From Succinivibrionaceae bacterium (GTDB lineage: Bacteria; Pseudomonadota; Gammaproteobacteria; Enterobacterales; Succinivibrionaceae), in contig JAEEOK010000059.1 of assembly GCA_016284235.1 (NCBI GenBank), positions 62,001-126,000 of the forward strand: a stretch of 64,000 nucleotides of DNA, in the 5' to 3' direction. Below, one piece after another: positions 26,743-36,973 of this stretch; positions within the stretch are counted from its first letter, which is position 1; each line of letters starts with the position of its first letter. The notes below the pieces were generated by a model that worked only from the letters and a program-made list of their open reading frames with translations, had not been told where the DNA came from and ran no database searches. Made by a program: the position numbers and the translations under genes.

Positions 26743-28773
26743 ATGTTTCTGGGAAAAATCAAAAATTTTTTGAAATCAAGTCTGTATGAAAGACTGTCAG
26801 TCCAAATGATGTTTCTCACCTTCCTGTCAATACTCATACTGACGTGTGTAACAACCTATATGCAAGTGTATCATGAAAATGAACACTATAAGGAAGAAGT
26901 TTCCGGAGATATAGACACTTTCATCGATCAGCTCAAAAATTTCATTGGTCATGCCATAATCAACAAGAATGGAGAGGATCTTTCCTTGATTCTGGACGGT
27001 CTGATCGAACATCCATCAATAGCATATATCGATTTATTCATATATGACAACGAAAATGAAGATTCCGAATTGGAAAATACCGAAATCATCCGCGGACAGA
27101 AGCCTAATCTTAGTCTTAATAACACGATTATTAAAACAAAACCTCTTTTCTCTGATGACGGGACCACTCAGATTGCCCAGGTGGAAATCATCTCCAATCC
27201 CGATTACATTGCCAAGCATGTACAAAAAAAACTTGCACTGATCATATCACTAAGTCTGTTTGTAGCAATATCCATATCAGCAACCATACTTCTTCTTGTA
27301 CACTCGCTGATTATCAAGCATCTTAGATATCTGGTAAACGAAACCCAGGAGTTTTCTGTAGACACAATAGATCAAGTCCTTACACTTCCGAACCGCAAGG
27401 ATGACATTTTCAGAAACGAACTGGATGTACTTGTTAATTCCATCAATATGATGAGAAAAACCATATCAAGTGAGATAAAATCCAACGATCTAAAAAACAG
27501 GGCTCTTAAGAACCAGCGGGATTTTTCCACCACTCTGCTGAATTCCTGCAATTTAATTATATGCCGGCTGGATCCAGACTTTAAAATTATATCTATCAAC
27601 ACAGCTACAACGCTGCTTACAGGATATCTTGAATTTGAAGTAGTTGGCAAACCTTGGCTTGATGTTTTCGTAGAGAAAGAGAAAAAAGAAGAGATCAGGG
27701 CACAGATTACAGCATCCACCTACACAACAATCAAAGAACTGACCATGAGGGATCAGGAAAATCACTGTCTGCATATGGAATGGAGTTTTGTACCCTTTTA
27801 TGAAGGAAACAACCTTAAATACCACATAGCCTTCGGTTATGATATTACTCAGTTGAAAGAAACTCAGGATCAGCTTATAAGCTTAAATAACGATCTGGAA
27901 TCAAAAATTGCTCTGCGAACCCAGACTTTGAGAACCACAAACGAAGAACTGACCCTTGCCAACCAGGAACTAAAGGAAACACAAAAACAGCTTATAGAAG
28001 CCGAAACAATGTCATCCCTGGGTTCACTGGTTTCCGGAATTGCTCATGAAATAAACACTCCTCTAGGAATTTCAGTAACAGCATACACACTGATAGCTGA
28101 ACAGATAAAAAAGCTGCAAAAGCTTATAAAGGAGCCTGAGCTCGATCGTGAAGCAATGGAGGACATTATTGATGTAATTGTTGAATCCGACGATATTCTT
28201 ACTTCAAATTTAAAAAGAAGTTCCGAACTTATACGTAGCTTCAAACAAGTGGCTGTAGACAGTTCTTCAAACGTTAGTTATACGTTTAATGTTAAAGAAA
28301 ACCTTTCTCAGACGCTCATCAGTTTATCCAACGTTGTAAAAAAGAAAAAGCTTAAAATCTGCGTTGAATGTCCGGAAAACCTGGATATCTTTTCGTATCC
28401 GGGCGTCATGACGCAAATTTACACAAATCTGATAATGAACAGTGCAAACCACGCATGGGATGAAAATGACAAGGACAAATCCAATCGGCAGATCAAAATA
28501 GCTATAACATCAAAGGATAACCATCTAACAATTGATTATCAGGATAACGGTTCAGGAATAAATCCTGAAATTCTGGATAAAATCTACGAACCGTTTGTCA
28601 CATCAAAACGCGGCCGTGGCGGCAGCGGACTCGGAGCCAATATCATCTACAATTTAACTACACAATTGTTAAATGGTAAAATAGAATGTCGCAATTTGGA
28701 ACCACCTCTGCACGGAGCATGCTTTAATATAACATTCCCGCTTGTTAAGGAAGAAAAGAAGGATACACAATGA
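26743..28773 (+). CDS. Membrane sensor histidine kinase with PAS domain
   Basis: 676 aa. TM1 about 22-42, an extracytoplasmic sensor region (about 43-165), TM2 about 166-188 and a HAMP-like linker. A PAS domain follows at about 265-378 (NLIICRLDPDFKIISINTAT), then a coiled coil (about 385-425). The kinase core has H-box GIAHEINTPLG with His435, N-box NLIMNSANHAW, G1 DNGSGI and G2 GGSGLGANI. It should autophosphorylate in response to an unknown signal. No response regulator is adjacent. The stop overlaps the start of the next gene by four bases (ATGA), tying it to a membrane protein of unknown role. Confidence 0.9.
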   Translation: MFLGKIKNFLKSSLYERLSVQMMFLTFLSILILTCVTTYMQVYHENEHYKEEVSGDIDTFIDQLKNFIGHAIINKNGEDLSLILDGLIEHPSIAYIDLFIYDNENEDSELENTEIIRGQKPNLSLNNTIIKTKPLFSDDGTTQIAQVEIISNPDYIAKHVQKKLALIISLSLFVAISISATILLLVHSLIIKHLRYLVNETQEFSVDTIDQVLTLPNRKDDIFRNELDVLVNSINMMRKTISSEIKSNDLKNRALKNQRDFSTTLLNSCNLIICRLDPDFKIISINTATTLLTGYLEFEVVGKPWLDVFVEKEKKEEIRAQITASTYTTIKELTMRDQENHCLHMEWSFVPFYEGNNLKYHIAFGYDITQLKETQDQLISLNNDLESKIALRTQTLRTTNEELTLANQELKETQKQLIEAETMSSLGSLVSGIAHEINTPLGISVTAYTLIAEQIKKLQKLIKEPELDREAMEDIIDVIVESDDILTSNLKRSSELIRSFKQVAVDSSSNVSYTFNVKENLSQTLISLSNVVKKKKLKICVECPENLDIFSYPGVMTQIYTNLIMNSANHAWDENDKDKSNRQIKIAITSKDNHLTIDYQDNGSGINPEILDKIYEPFVTSKRGRGGSGLGANIIYNLTTQLLNGKIECRNLEPPLHGACFNITFPLVKEEKKDTQ

Positions 28774-29654
28774 CGTTATCAGCCTTTTTAAACAATAAAA
28801 ATTTTAAACTTAAACGCCTATTCGTATACGGAATGATTCTGGTAGTCATCATCTGTGTGCTAAGCACCGTCAGTGCGATTATTACCGGTCAGTATCCTGA
28901 AAACTTTCTTCAGCTGGTTTTTACTGCCATTGCAATTGAGTGCTACTGCGTAAACAGTATTTTCTGTCTGAAAATTCACGACAGCTGCAAAAAGAGAAAA
29001 ATCCCATACGACTGGATTGGTGTCGCATTCTGCTTTGCAACTCTGGTGATAGTACTTTTGAGAATTTGGACGGGGATCGAATTCGCACACCGCTTTGCAT
29101 TACCTGCAATTCTTCTTACCATCTCCTACACAATAGCCATCCTTCCGGTTTCACTGCAGATCGACAATCATAAAAAGCTGTCAAAAACATTCGGTTTCAT
29201 CCACAGAACCGTAACTCCCCTCTTTGGAGTGATAATTGCCGTGAATTTCATGATCCCGTCAATTTATCCATACATTCAGACAGTGACATGGACAATGGTT
29301 CTTCTTGAACTGCTCGTTGTGGCAGTGATAATGATCCTCTACTCCAAGCCTTTTACCGTTGAACTGAGACTTTTTGAAACAGGAACTCCGAACATCTACT
29401 CCGATACAAACGGCAATATGTATCAGGTTATATCTTTAAACGCAAAGGCGGACAGTTTATCATCTGAGATCGATTCATCTGAAAAAATCTTCGATGAAAA
29501 GAAGTCACAAAACGGGAACAGCGATTCAGTAATCATGGAAAACACCATTGAAGCGGGGACAGTAGAAATTGTAACTAAAGAAGACAAGCATGACGACATT
29601 GAAATAAACTGTACGAAGGACGAAAATCCGTTTTCTCCCGAGGAAGTAAAATAA
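28770..29654 (+). CDS. Six-TM membrane protein with acidic cytoplasmic tail, unknown function
   Basis: 294 aa, not recognised. About six hydrophobic helices (near residues 18-39, 46-68, 81-100, 107-128, 142-164, 168-189) are followed by a hydrophilic, Asp/Glu/Ser/Lys-rich tail of about 100 residues. It overlaps the histidine kinase gene by four bases, so the two are co-translated. A role as accessory sensor or partner of the kinase is likely but not shown. It ends 63 bp before the aminopeptidase gene. Confidence 0.75.
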   Translation: MTLSAFLNNKNFKLKRLFVYGMILVVIICVLSTVSAIITGQYPENFLQLVFTAIAIECYCVNSIFCLKIHDSCKKRKIPYDWIGVAFCFATLVIVLLRIWTGIEFAHRFALPAILLTISYTIAILPVSLQIDNHKKLSKTFGFIHRTVTPLFGVIIAVNFMIPSIYPYIQTVTWTMVLLELLVVAVIMILYSKPFTVELRLFETGTPNIYSDTNGNMYQVISLNAKADSLSSEIDSSEKIFDEKKSQNGNSDSVIMENTIEAGTVEIVTKEDKHDDIEINCTKDENPFSPEEVK

Positions 29655-29717
29655 TCCTAAGGTTACCCGATGCAATAAAATTCTGTCACTTCAGCGACAA
29701 TTACCAAGGAATTTGCT

Positions 29718-31571
29718 ATGTTCAACGTAGATCTCTACGAAAAGAATATATTTGAAATCCGCACACTGATGAACAATGCGGAATATGACGCCTTAATTGT
29801 TTCTCATTCTGATGAATTTCTAGGAGAATACATTCCTCCTTCATCTCAAAGGCTGGCATTCATAACCGGATTTACAGGATCTGCGGGATGCTGTGCCATA
29901 TACAGCACTCCTGTTGATTCATACAACATCGATCTTTTTGTTGACGGACGATATTCCATTCAGGCCAAAAAGCAGGTGGCCGACAGCGTTAGAGTTCTTG
30001 ATATAGATAACCAAAAGGGAGCTCTTACACTTATACATCACCTGGCTGCGACACTTAAACAGGGAAGCACGGTTGCCTTTGATTCCAACATGCACTCATA
30101 CAGATGGTATCTGGCAGCATCGGAAATACTTCAGAAAGTAAACATAAAACTTGTTCCCACAAAGAAAAATTTAATCGATCAGATATGGAGAAACAGACCT
30201 GAGGAAGAAAAGCAGCAGATAATAATATTCCCTGAAACATTTATCGGTATGACAAGTGCAAAAAAGCGCGAGCTGATTTCAATAAAAATCAATGACGCTG
30301 GACTCGATGCCTTTTTTGTTTCAGATTGTGAATCTGTAAACTGGCTGCTTAACATCAGGGGTCACGACATTCCTTATCTGCCGATAGTCAGATGCTTCGC
30401 AATCATTTACAGCAATCAATCAGCTGATGTGTTCATAGACAGTGAAAAGCTTATAGAAACGAAATTTGCTGAACAATGCGGAGATGATGTTTCAATTTTT
30501 GACTTCAGTCGTCTGGATGAAACACTCAAGCGTCTCGGTGAAGACCACCTAAAAATAGGAGCCGATTTTTCGACCACAAACGCACACACAATTCTCGTAA
30601 TGAAGAAAGCTGATGTTCAAATTGAAAACATCAAGGATCCTTGTGAACTTCCGCGTGCCATAAAAACAAGTACAGAAGTAAACGGTTTTCGTTCGGCACA
30701 TGTTAAGGATGGTGTAGCCATGTGCCGTTTCCTTGCTTGGCTTGACCGTCGCTGCGAGACAAAATCCGACGAAACCGAGGCCACTATTGCCAAACAGGCG
30801 GAAAAGTACAGGAAGGATCAGGAATATTATATTGAGCCTAGTTTTGCCACTATATCAGCTCTTGGACCAAATGCCGCCATGTGCCACTACAACCATGAAA
30901 ATGAAGAAACACCGCGCAGGCTGGGCAGTGACGCCATATACCTTATCGATTCAGGCGGTCATTACTACGACGGAACAACAGATATAACACGAACAGTATG
31001 TGTAGGCACTCCGACAGATGAAATGAAAAACAATTTCACAAGAGTGATTAAAGGAAACATAGCCTTGGCCAAAGCTGTATTTCCGCAGGGAACATATGGT
31101 TACCAGCTTGATATCCTTGCTCGAAAACAGCTTTGGGACGTCGGTCTTGACTACAACCACGGAACCGGACATGGAGTCGGTCACTGTCTGAGTGTCCACG
31201 AAGGTCCGCACCGCATATCAAGCAAAAGTGGTACCGATGATGCAAAACTTGTCCCTAACATGATAGTCACAGATGAACCGGGCTACTATAAGGAAGGAGA
31301 ATACGGAATACGCTGTGAAAACGAGCTGCTTGTCATGTCTCATCCAAACCTTCCTTCAATGCTGAACTTCGAAGTTCTTACTCTTGTTCCGTTTGATCTC
31401 AGACTTATAAACACAGAACTTCTCACTGATACTGAAATTGACTGGCTGAATGATTATCATCAGAGGGTTAGGGATACAATCAAGCCTTATCTGACAGATC
31501 AGGAAATAGGGTGGCTCATAGGAGCTACCAAACAAATCGAGCCTAAAAACAAAAAACAGTCCGAGATTTAA
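29718..31571 (+). CDS. Xaa-Pro aminopeptidase, M24B family (three-domain type)
   Basis: 617 aa. Two creatinase-like N-terminal domains (about 8-150 and 155-325) are followed by a pita-bread catalytic domain (about 330-555). The catalytic domain shows the metal/substrate motifs YLIDSGGHYYDGTTDITRT, HGTGHGVGHCLSVHEGP and DEPGYYKEGEYGIRCEN. It removes the N-terminal residue preceding proline. The three-domain length matches the AMPP2/eukaryote-like class rather than the shorter E. coli PepP (441 aa). ATG with AAGGA seven bases upstream. No signal peptide, so cytosolic. Confidence 0.92.
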   Translation: MFNVDLYEKNIFEIRTLMNNAEYDALIVSHSDEFLGEYIPPSSQRLAFITGFTGSAGCCAIYSTPVDSYNIDLFVDGRYSIQAKKQVADSVRVLDIDNQKGALTLIHHLAATLKQGSTVAFDSNMHSYRWYLAASEILQKVNIKLVPTKKNLIDQIWRNRPEEEKQQIIIFPETFIGMTSAKKRELISIKINDAGLDAFFVSDCESVNWLLNIRGHDIPYLPIVRCFAIIYSNQSADVFIDSEKLIETKFAEQCGDDVSIFDFSRLDETLKRLGEDHLKIGADFSTTNAHTILVMKKADVQIENIKDPCELPRAIKTSTEVNGFRSAHVKDGVAMCRFLAWLDRRCETKSDETEATIAKQAEKYRKDQEYYIEPSFATISALGPNAAMCHYNHENEETPRRLGSDAIYLIDSGGHYYDGTTDITRTVCVGTPTDEMKNNFTRVIKGNIALAKAVFPQGTYGYQLDILARKQLWDVGLDYNHGTGHGVGHCLSVHEGPHRISSKSGTDDAKLVPNMIVTDEPGYYKEGEYGIRCENELLVMSHPNLPSMLNFEVLTLVPFDLRLINTELLTDTEIDWLNDYHQRVRDTIKPYLTDQEIGWLIGATKQIEPKNKKQSEI

Positions 31572-31630
31572 CGGCAATTTGTAGTGTTCTGTTTTTGTGA
31601 TAACATTGAACTTTGTGAAACAATGGAGTA

Positions 31631-32989
31631 ATGATGTTTAGTATATACCGGGCTAGCAAGGATACAATCGGCAGACTGCCTGCAATGTCTGTACCTGCAG
31701 TCTCTTTTTCTATATTAGAAACTCCACAGAGATTTCGTGAGGAAATTTTAAATTTAATAGAGACGTCAAGCCGAAGAATATATATTACCGCCCTCTACCT
31801 TCAGGACGATGAAACAGGGCGCGAGATTCTCGACGCCATTTACCTTCGAGCAAGTAAATGTCCTTCACTTAAGGTTTACATTCTGGTAGATTTCCACCGT
31901 GCACAGCGTGGACTGATTGGAAAGGGCCGGCAGTGCGGAAACAACATCATGTACAGAGAGTACTCTCAGCGCTATCCGTCAGCTAATGTTACTTTTCTTG
32001 GAGTTCCCGTAAAATCAAAAGAAATGTTCGGTGTTCTTCACCTTAAGGGATTCGTTTTTGATAATACTGTTCTCTACTCCGGTGCAAGCATCAACAACGT
32101 GTATTTGAACAAGGATAACAAATACCGTCTGGATCGATATGAAAAAATAGTTTATGAACCTCTAGCAGACTGCATGGTGGCATTTCTGCTCAAATACCTC
32201 CTCAACGCAGCTGCCGTTCAAGATTTAACCAGGGATAATATTCCATCAGCGGGAGAAATATCCAATCAGATAGGTTCACTTAAAAAACATCTCAAAAAAG
32301 CGATATACCATATCAATTCCGAAGCCAGAAAGGAAGGATGTGTATCAATGACTCCGCTGTGCGGACTCGGCAATGTAAAGAACCGGCTGAACAGAACGAT
32401 TCTCTCCCTTATGCAGATGACAAAACAAAAAATTACAATCTGCACACCTTATTTTAATATGCCTGCAAACATCCAGCGCGTAATAACAAAGCTGCTGAAA
32501 AAGGGAATCAAAATCAATTTGGTAATCGGTGACAAAGTCGCCAATGATTTTTATATTCCGGAGGATCAGCCATTCAACCGTGTAGGCGCCGTTCCATATC
32601 TGTACGAGGGATTTGTAAGAGAATTCTGTCGCAAAAATCAATCATATATCGACAACGGACAGTTGAACATAATGATGTGGAAAGACGGGACTAATACATA
32701 CCATGTAAAAGGTATCTACGTTGATGACGACTACTACCTGATCACTGGGAACAACCTGAATCCGCGTGCATGGCGTCTCGATTTTGAGAATGCAATTCTT
32801 ATTCAGGATCCGGAACATCTTATGAAGGATTCATTTTCAAAAGAACTGGATTTTATTCTTAGCAATACTACCCGCATCACACACTGGACAAATCTGGAAA
32901 AATTTGAGGATTTTCCGGAAAGGATTCAAAACTATCTGAAAAAGATTTTCAGACTGAAGCTTCACCTGTTTGTTAAAAGGATCATTTAA
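31631..32989 (+). CDS. pssA: CDP-diacylglycerol-serine O-phosphatidyltransferase
   Basis: 452 aa, phospholipase-D superfamily type I phosphatidylserine synthase (E. coli PssA 451 aa). It makes phosphatidylserine, the precursor of phosphatidylethanolamine, from CDP-diacylglycerol and L-serine at the inner membrane surface. Both HKD motifs are present: HLKGFVFD at residue 137 and HVKGIYVDD at residue 358. The start may be the second of two adjacent ATGs (31634), which is better spaced from GGAG. Ends three bp before recG. Confidence 0.95.
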   Translation: MMFSIYRASKDTIGRLPAMSVPAVSFSILETPQRFREEILNLIETSSRRIYITALYLQDDETGREILDAIYLRASKCPSLKVYILVDFHRAQRGLIGKGRQCGNNIMYREYSQRYPSANVTFLGVPVKSKEMFGVLHLKGFVFDNTVLYSGASINNVYLNKDNKYRLDRYEKIVYEPLADCMVAFLLKYLLNAAAVQDLTRDNIPSAGEISNQIGSLKKHLKKAIYHINSEARKEGCVSMTPLCGLGNVKNRLNRTILSLMQMTKQKITICTPYFNMPANIQRVITKLLKKGIKINLVIGDKVANDFYIPEDQPFNRVGAVPYLYEGFVREFCRKNQSYIDNGQLNIMMWKDGTNTYHVKGIYVDDDYYLITGNNLNPRAWRLDFENAILIQDPEHLMKDSFSKELDFILSNTTRITHWTNLEKFEDFPERIQNYLKKIFRLKLHLFVKRII

Positions 32990-32992
32990 ATC

Positions 32993-35062
32993 ATGCTGAA
33001 AGATCCTGTAACGGAAATTTCCGGAGTCGGAAAAAAAATGGCAGAAAAGCTGAATGCAATCTCCATCTACACACTGGCTGATCTTCTCTATTACCTGCCG
33101 CTTCGTTATGAAGATCATACTACAATTACGCCCATAGACTCAGCAATACCTGGGGTGCCGATACTGGTCGGAGGAAGAATACTTAACCTCCAGACCAAAA
33201 GCACCAGAATAGGTTCGGTACTGGAATGCACCATAGCAGACGAAAATGAAACCAGACTGAAACTGAGTTTCTGGCATCTTTACCCGAACCAGATACAAGA
33301 ATTTGAAAAAAATAAATTTATACTGTGTTTCGGCACCATAGAAAGTAATATTTTCGGTTGCAGCATGAAGCATCCCAATTACTGGCTTGCATCGTCAATG
33401 AGCGATTTCAATCTTCCAGACAATCTCACAGCTGTATACTCTGTTACAAAAGGACTCAAAACCGAAAAAATAGCCCAGCTTGTGGATACTGCGCTAAAAA
33501 CAGCGGAAAAGGAAGGCCTGGACGAACTCCTTCCTCCAGAGGAGACGGGAGGTATAACTCTGCTTGATGCATTAAAGCACATGCACAAGGTACCCAAAGA
33601 TCTTGGAATGGATTTAATAAACAATCCGGCAAACCCTTACCGAAGACGTATCGTGCTTGAAGAACTTACAGCAAACACAGCCGCTGTATACATAGCACGA
33701 TCGGCAAACGGAAGTTATTCATCGTATCCTTTGCAAAGTAAAGGGATCCTGCGCGCGCGGATGCTTGATTCGCTAAGTTTCGTGCCTACCGGAGCCCAGT
33801 TAAGAGTAACCGGTGAAATTGATACAGATATGAAAGCCAACATTCCCATGCTTAGACTGTTACAGGGAGATGTAGGTTCAGGCAAGACCCTGGTAGCTGC
33901 AATGAGCACGCTCAATGCCATCGAGAACGGATATCAAACAGCAATAATGGCACCTACAGAAATTCTGGCGGGTCAGCATTATCAGAAGTTCACTTCACTA
34001 CTTTCACCGCTTGGGATATCTGTAGTGCAGCTCAACGGGCGTCTGAAGTCAAAGGAGAGGAAGGAAACACTGGAAAGGATAGCAAGCGGTGAAGCTCAAA
34101 TCGTAATCGGGACGCATGCTCTTTTTCAAGAGCAGGTTGATTTTAAGAATCTGGCATACGTTATCATTGATGAACAGCATCGTTTCGGTGTCGAGCAGCG
34201 TCTTAAACTATTAAGCAAGGGACAGGAGGGAAACCGTCTTCCTCATCAGCTCATAATGACTGCAACCCCGATTCCAAGAACCCTGGCAATGACTAATTAT
34301 GCAGATCTTGATGTTTCAACAATAGACGAGCTGCCACCAGGAAGGAAGCCGATTACAACAAAGCTCATAGGAAATACCTCGCGCGGCAAGTTGCTTGATA
34401 GAATAAAAGACGTATGCATAAACAAAAAATGGCAGATCTACTGGGTATGTCCTCTGATTGAAGAATCTGAAATACTTGACTGTGCAGCAGCTGAAGACGA
34501 GTACTCCCAGTTGAAGAAGAGTTTACCGGAACTTAAAATAGGCCTAGTTCATGGAAGACTTTCTGGTGAAGAGAAGCAGCAGGTAATGAAGGACTTCAAG
34601 GACGGAAATCTAGATATGCTGGTTGCAACAACAGTAATCGAAGTCGGAGTTGATGTACCTAATGCCAACATAATTGTTATTGAGGATCCGCAGCGACTTG
34701 GCCTTGCACAGCTTCACCAGCTTAGAGGACGCGTAGGACGCGGCCAGAAACAGTCATTCTGTATGCTTTACAGCACTACTGAACTTTCTTCCGCGGCTTC
34801 TGAACGTTTGAAATATCTGTGTGAGAACAGCGACGGTCTGAAAATAGCGGAAAAGGATCTGGAAATCAGGGGACCGGGTGAATACCTTGGAACAAAGCAA
34901 ACCGGCGTTGCAGGAATGAAAGTTGCCGATTTTCTGAAGGATCAGGCTGTCATTTCAAAAGCCAACAGTCTAGCCAGAAAAATTACAGACAACGACCTGG
35001 CAACGGCTAAAAAACTGATAGAAAGATGGACCAGAGCTGATTCTACTTTCACCAACGCCTAA
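32993..35062 (+). CDS. recG: ATP-dependent DNA helicase RecG
   Basis: 689 aa (E. coli 693). An N-terminal wedge/OB domain (about 1-270) is followed by two superfamily-2 helicase domains with Walker A GDVGSGKT, motif II DEQH (IIDEQHRFGVEQR), motif III TATPIPRTLA, motif V VATTVIEVGVDVPNA and motif VI QLRGRVGRG, then the TRG element. It remodels stalled forks and Holliday junctions. Placed directly behind pssA with a three-bp gap, so probably co-transcribed. E. coli has recG in the spoT operon instead. Confidence 0.97.
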   Translation: MLKDPVTEISGVGKKMAEKLNAISIYTLADLLYYLPLRYEDHTTITPIDSAIPGVPILVGGRILNLQTKSTRIGSVLECTIADENETRLKLSFWHLYPNQIQEFEKNKFILCFGTIESNIFGCSMKHPNYWLASSMSDFNLPDNLTAVYSVTKGLKTEKIAQLVDTALKTAEKEGLDELLPPEETGGITLLDALKHMHKVPKDLGMDLINNPANPYRRRIVLEELTANTAAVYIARSANGSYSSYPLQSKGILRARMLDSLSFVPTGAQLRVTGEIDTDMKANIPMLRLLQGDVGSGKTLVAAMSTLNAIENGYQTAIMAPTEILAGQHYQKFTSLLSPLGISVVQLNGRLKSKERKETLERIASGEAQIVIGTHALFQEQVDFKNLAYVIIDEQHRFGVEQRLKLLSKGQEGNRLPHQLIMTATPIPRTLAMTNYADLDVSTIDELPPGRKPITTKLIGNTSRGKLLDRIKDVCINKKWQIYWVCPLIEESEILDCAAAEDEYSQLKKSLPELKIGLVHGRLSGEEKQQVMKDFKDGNLDMLVATTVIEVGVDVPNANIIVIEDPQRLGLAQLHQLRGRVGRGQKQSFCMLYSTTELSSAASERLKYLCENSDGLKIAEKDLEIRGPGEYLGTKQTGVAGMKVADFLKDQAVISKANSLARKITDNDLATAKKLIERWTRADSTFTNA

Positions 35063-35080
35063 CCAAATTAGGATAATTTC

Positions 35081-36973
35081 ATGAGAACTGTCTCCAGAAT
35101 ATTAATAATCCTCGGATTATTGGCGCTTATCACTATAGCCTGCTCCTACCTGTATCTCCGCAGCAATTACATTATAGAACCGCTTGTAAATCTGATAAAG
35201 GAGCAGACAGGATACTCAGTAACTATAGAAAACGTCAGTTACAACCCGATTTATCCGGACAAAATTCTGCTAAAGCATGTAAAGGTAAACAACGAAATCG
35301 AAGCAGATCAGATATTCGTTGAATTTGACAGCAAAAAAATCATAAATCAAGAGCTTTATATTCATGACATTGAAATAATAAATGCCCGCGTAAACATGGA
35401 TCTGCTGCCGGCTCCTTCGGGTAAAGCGGATCTGTTCAAAAACATAACCATAAAGGATCTGCATCTGAAAGATTTCAGTATTAAGAGTAAAGACTGGGGA
35501 ATAGATGACAGCATTATTGAACTGAGCAATCTGGATATTGTCCGCAACGGCAGAATAAACACACCAAAAAACTTCTTCGTTAATATGTTTGCAAACAGGA
35601 TTAAATTCAATGATCTAATTCTGCACAGCTTCAACACGACCTTTCACTATACTGAAGAGAAAATAACTTTTGACGAATTCAGGGCAAATTTCAAAGACGG
35701 AACAGTAAACAGTCAGCTTGAAATCAACCCTCAAAGTCATGCAATCACAGTAAAAAAACTGGAACTAAACAAGATAGCGACCACTACAGATTTTGAATCA
35801 ATCCAGTCTTTTTCCGGCTGGAAGTTCGATATCTATGATGCACAACTAAATGACTGTTCCATTGAGCTTCAGGATCTGATGCTGTCCGTTCGTAATTTAA
35901 ACCTAATAGTCAATGACCTCTCTGTAAAGGACAACCAGCTAAAGCACATAAGCGTCCTTGGACAGTTCCGTCAGCTTAACTATAAGGAATTGCAAATGGA
36001 TAATGCGTCGGTGGCTATAAGTCAGCCGCTGAGCAACCCTATATCACACATCCTTCTTTCCACGGGGTACAGCTCCGGTAATATAGAAACATACATCAAA
36101 TATAATCAGGAAACAGGAATTCTCGATGTTCACGAACTGACAATGAAAGATTTGAGACTCGTTGACACCGATTTCTCCGAGGAAGTACAGCTTCTGAATC
36201 TGGTACCTTTCAGTCAAATTAACTTCAGAGTGGTAAACATTCAGGATCTGTACTACGATTCCATGAATGAATATAACCCGATACTTATAAAAAATGCCGC
36301 TCTGTTTATGAATCACGTAATCTACAGAAACGGCAAAATCAGATCGGCGAACAGAAGATCCCGCATAGATGTCACTGCTGATGAATTAAATCTGACCAAT
36401 TTTGAAATTACAAATCTTATAACTAATTTCGTTCTTGATACCCAGGGGCAGATTACTGTTGATTCATCAATTGCAACTGTAAATAAAGGCAGTGTTTCAG
36501 TTTCAGGAATGTTGAACACCGTCAATAACGAGTTTGAAATCGACTTAACCGGAGATGATGTAGGATTTGACTATCTTAACACCTGGCTTGAAGGTCACCA
36601 GACCGTTGGACATTCTAATTTTGAAATAAAAATCAAAAGAAAACAGCAAGGTGATGATGAAGGCTCATATGAGTATAACGGCACGATGCAGCTCAAAGAC
36701 GTATTCATCAGCAATTTTGATATTGAGGGAATGAAGGACTCAGAAGGCTCAAACCTGAAAACAAACTGGATCCAGAGTCTCAGTTCAGGGAAAAGCCTGA
36801 TGGCGCAATCAGCTGAGATCAGATTTAAACACGAAAATAAAGTAAACAAAATTGAAGGTACAATCGATGCTATCAGCAAATTGTACAATTTTTCAGCACA
36901 ATTCCATGAAAAACCAACGTCTGGGGATACTTTTAAAATTGAATGGAGAGAAAAACTACAGAAATCAGAATAA
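35081..36973 (+). CDS. Large AsmA-like exported membrane-anchored protein
   Basis: 630 aa. A single N-terminal transmembrane helix (about 8-27) anchors a long, beta-rich periplasmic region. The start (LNL-type residues around VENVSYNPIYPDKILLKHVKV) resembles the N-terminal strand pattern of AsmA/TamB-like proteins, which transport or regulate lipids between membranes. This is a fold-level impression, not a firm family call. No catalytic motifs were seen. ATG with AGGA seven bases upstream. It follows recG by 18 bp and ends the operon that begins around pssA. Phospholipid synthesis by pssA would fit an envelope-lipid role. Confidence 0.55.
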   Translation: MRTVSRILIILGLLALITIACSYLYLRSNYIIEPLVNLIKEQTGYSVTIENVSYNPIYPDKILLKHVKVNNEIEADQIFVEFDSKKIINQELYIHDIEIINARVNMDLLPAPSGKADLFKNITIKDLHLKDFSIKSKDWGIDDSIIELSNLDIVRNGRINTPKNFFVNMFANRIKFNDLILHSFNTTFHYTEEKITFDEFRANFKDGTVNSQLEINPQSHAITVKKLELNKIATTTDFESIQSFSGWKFDIYDAQLNDCSIELQDLMLSVRNLNLIVNDLSVKDNQLKHISVLGQFRQLNYKELQMDNASVAISQPLSNPISHILLSTGYSSGNIETYIKYNQETGILDVHELTMKDLRLVDTDFSEEVQLLNLVPFSQINFRVVNIQDLYYDSMNEYNPILIKNAALFMNHVIYRNGKIRSANRRSRIDVTADELNLTNFEITNLITNFVLDTQGQITVDSSIATVNKGSVSVSGMLNTVNNEFEIDLTGDDVGFDYLNTWLEGHQTVGHSNFEIKIKRKQQGDDEGSYEYNGTMQLKDVFISNFDIEGMKDSEGSNLKTNWIQSLSSGKSLMAQSAEIRFKHENKVNKIEGTIDAISKLYNFSAQFHEKPTSGDTFKIEWREKLQKSE

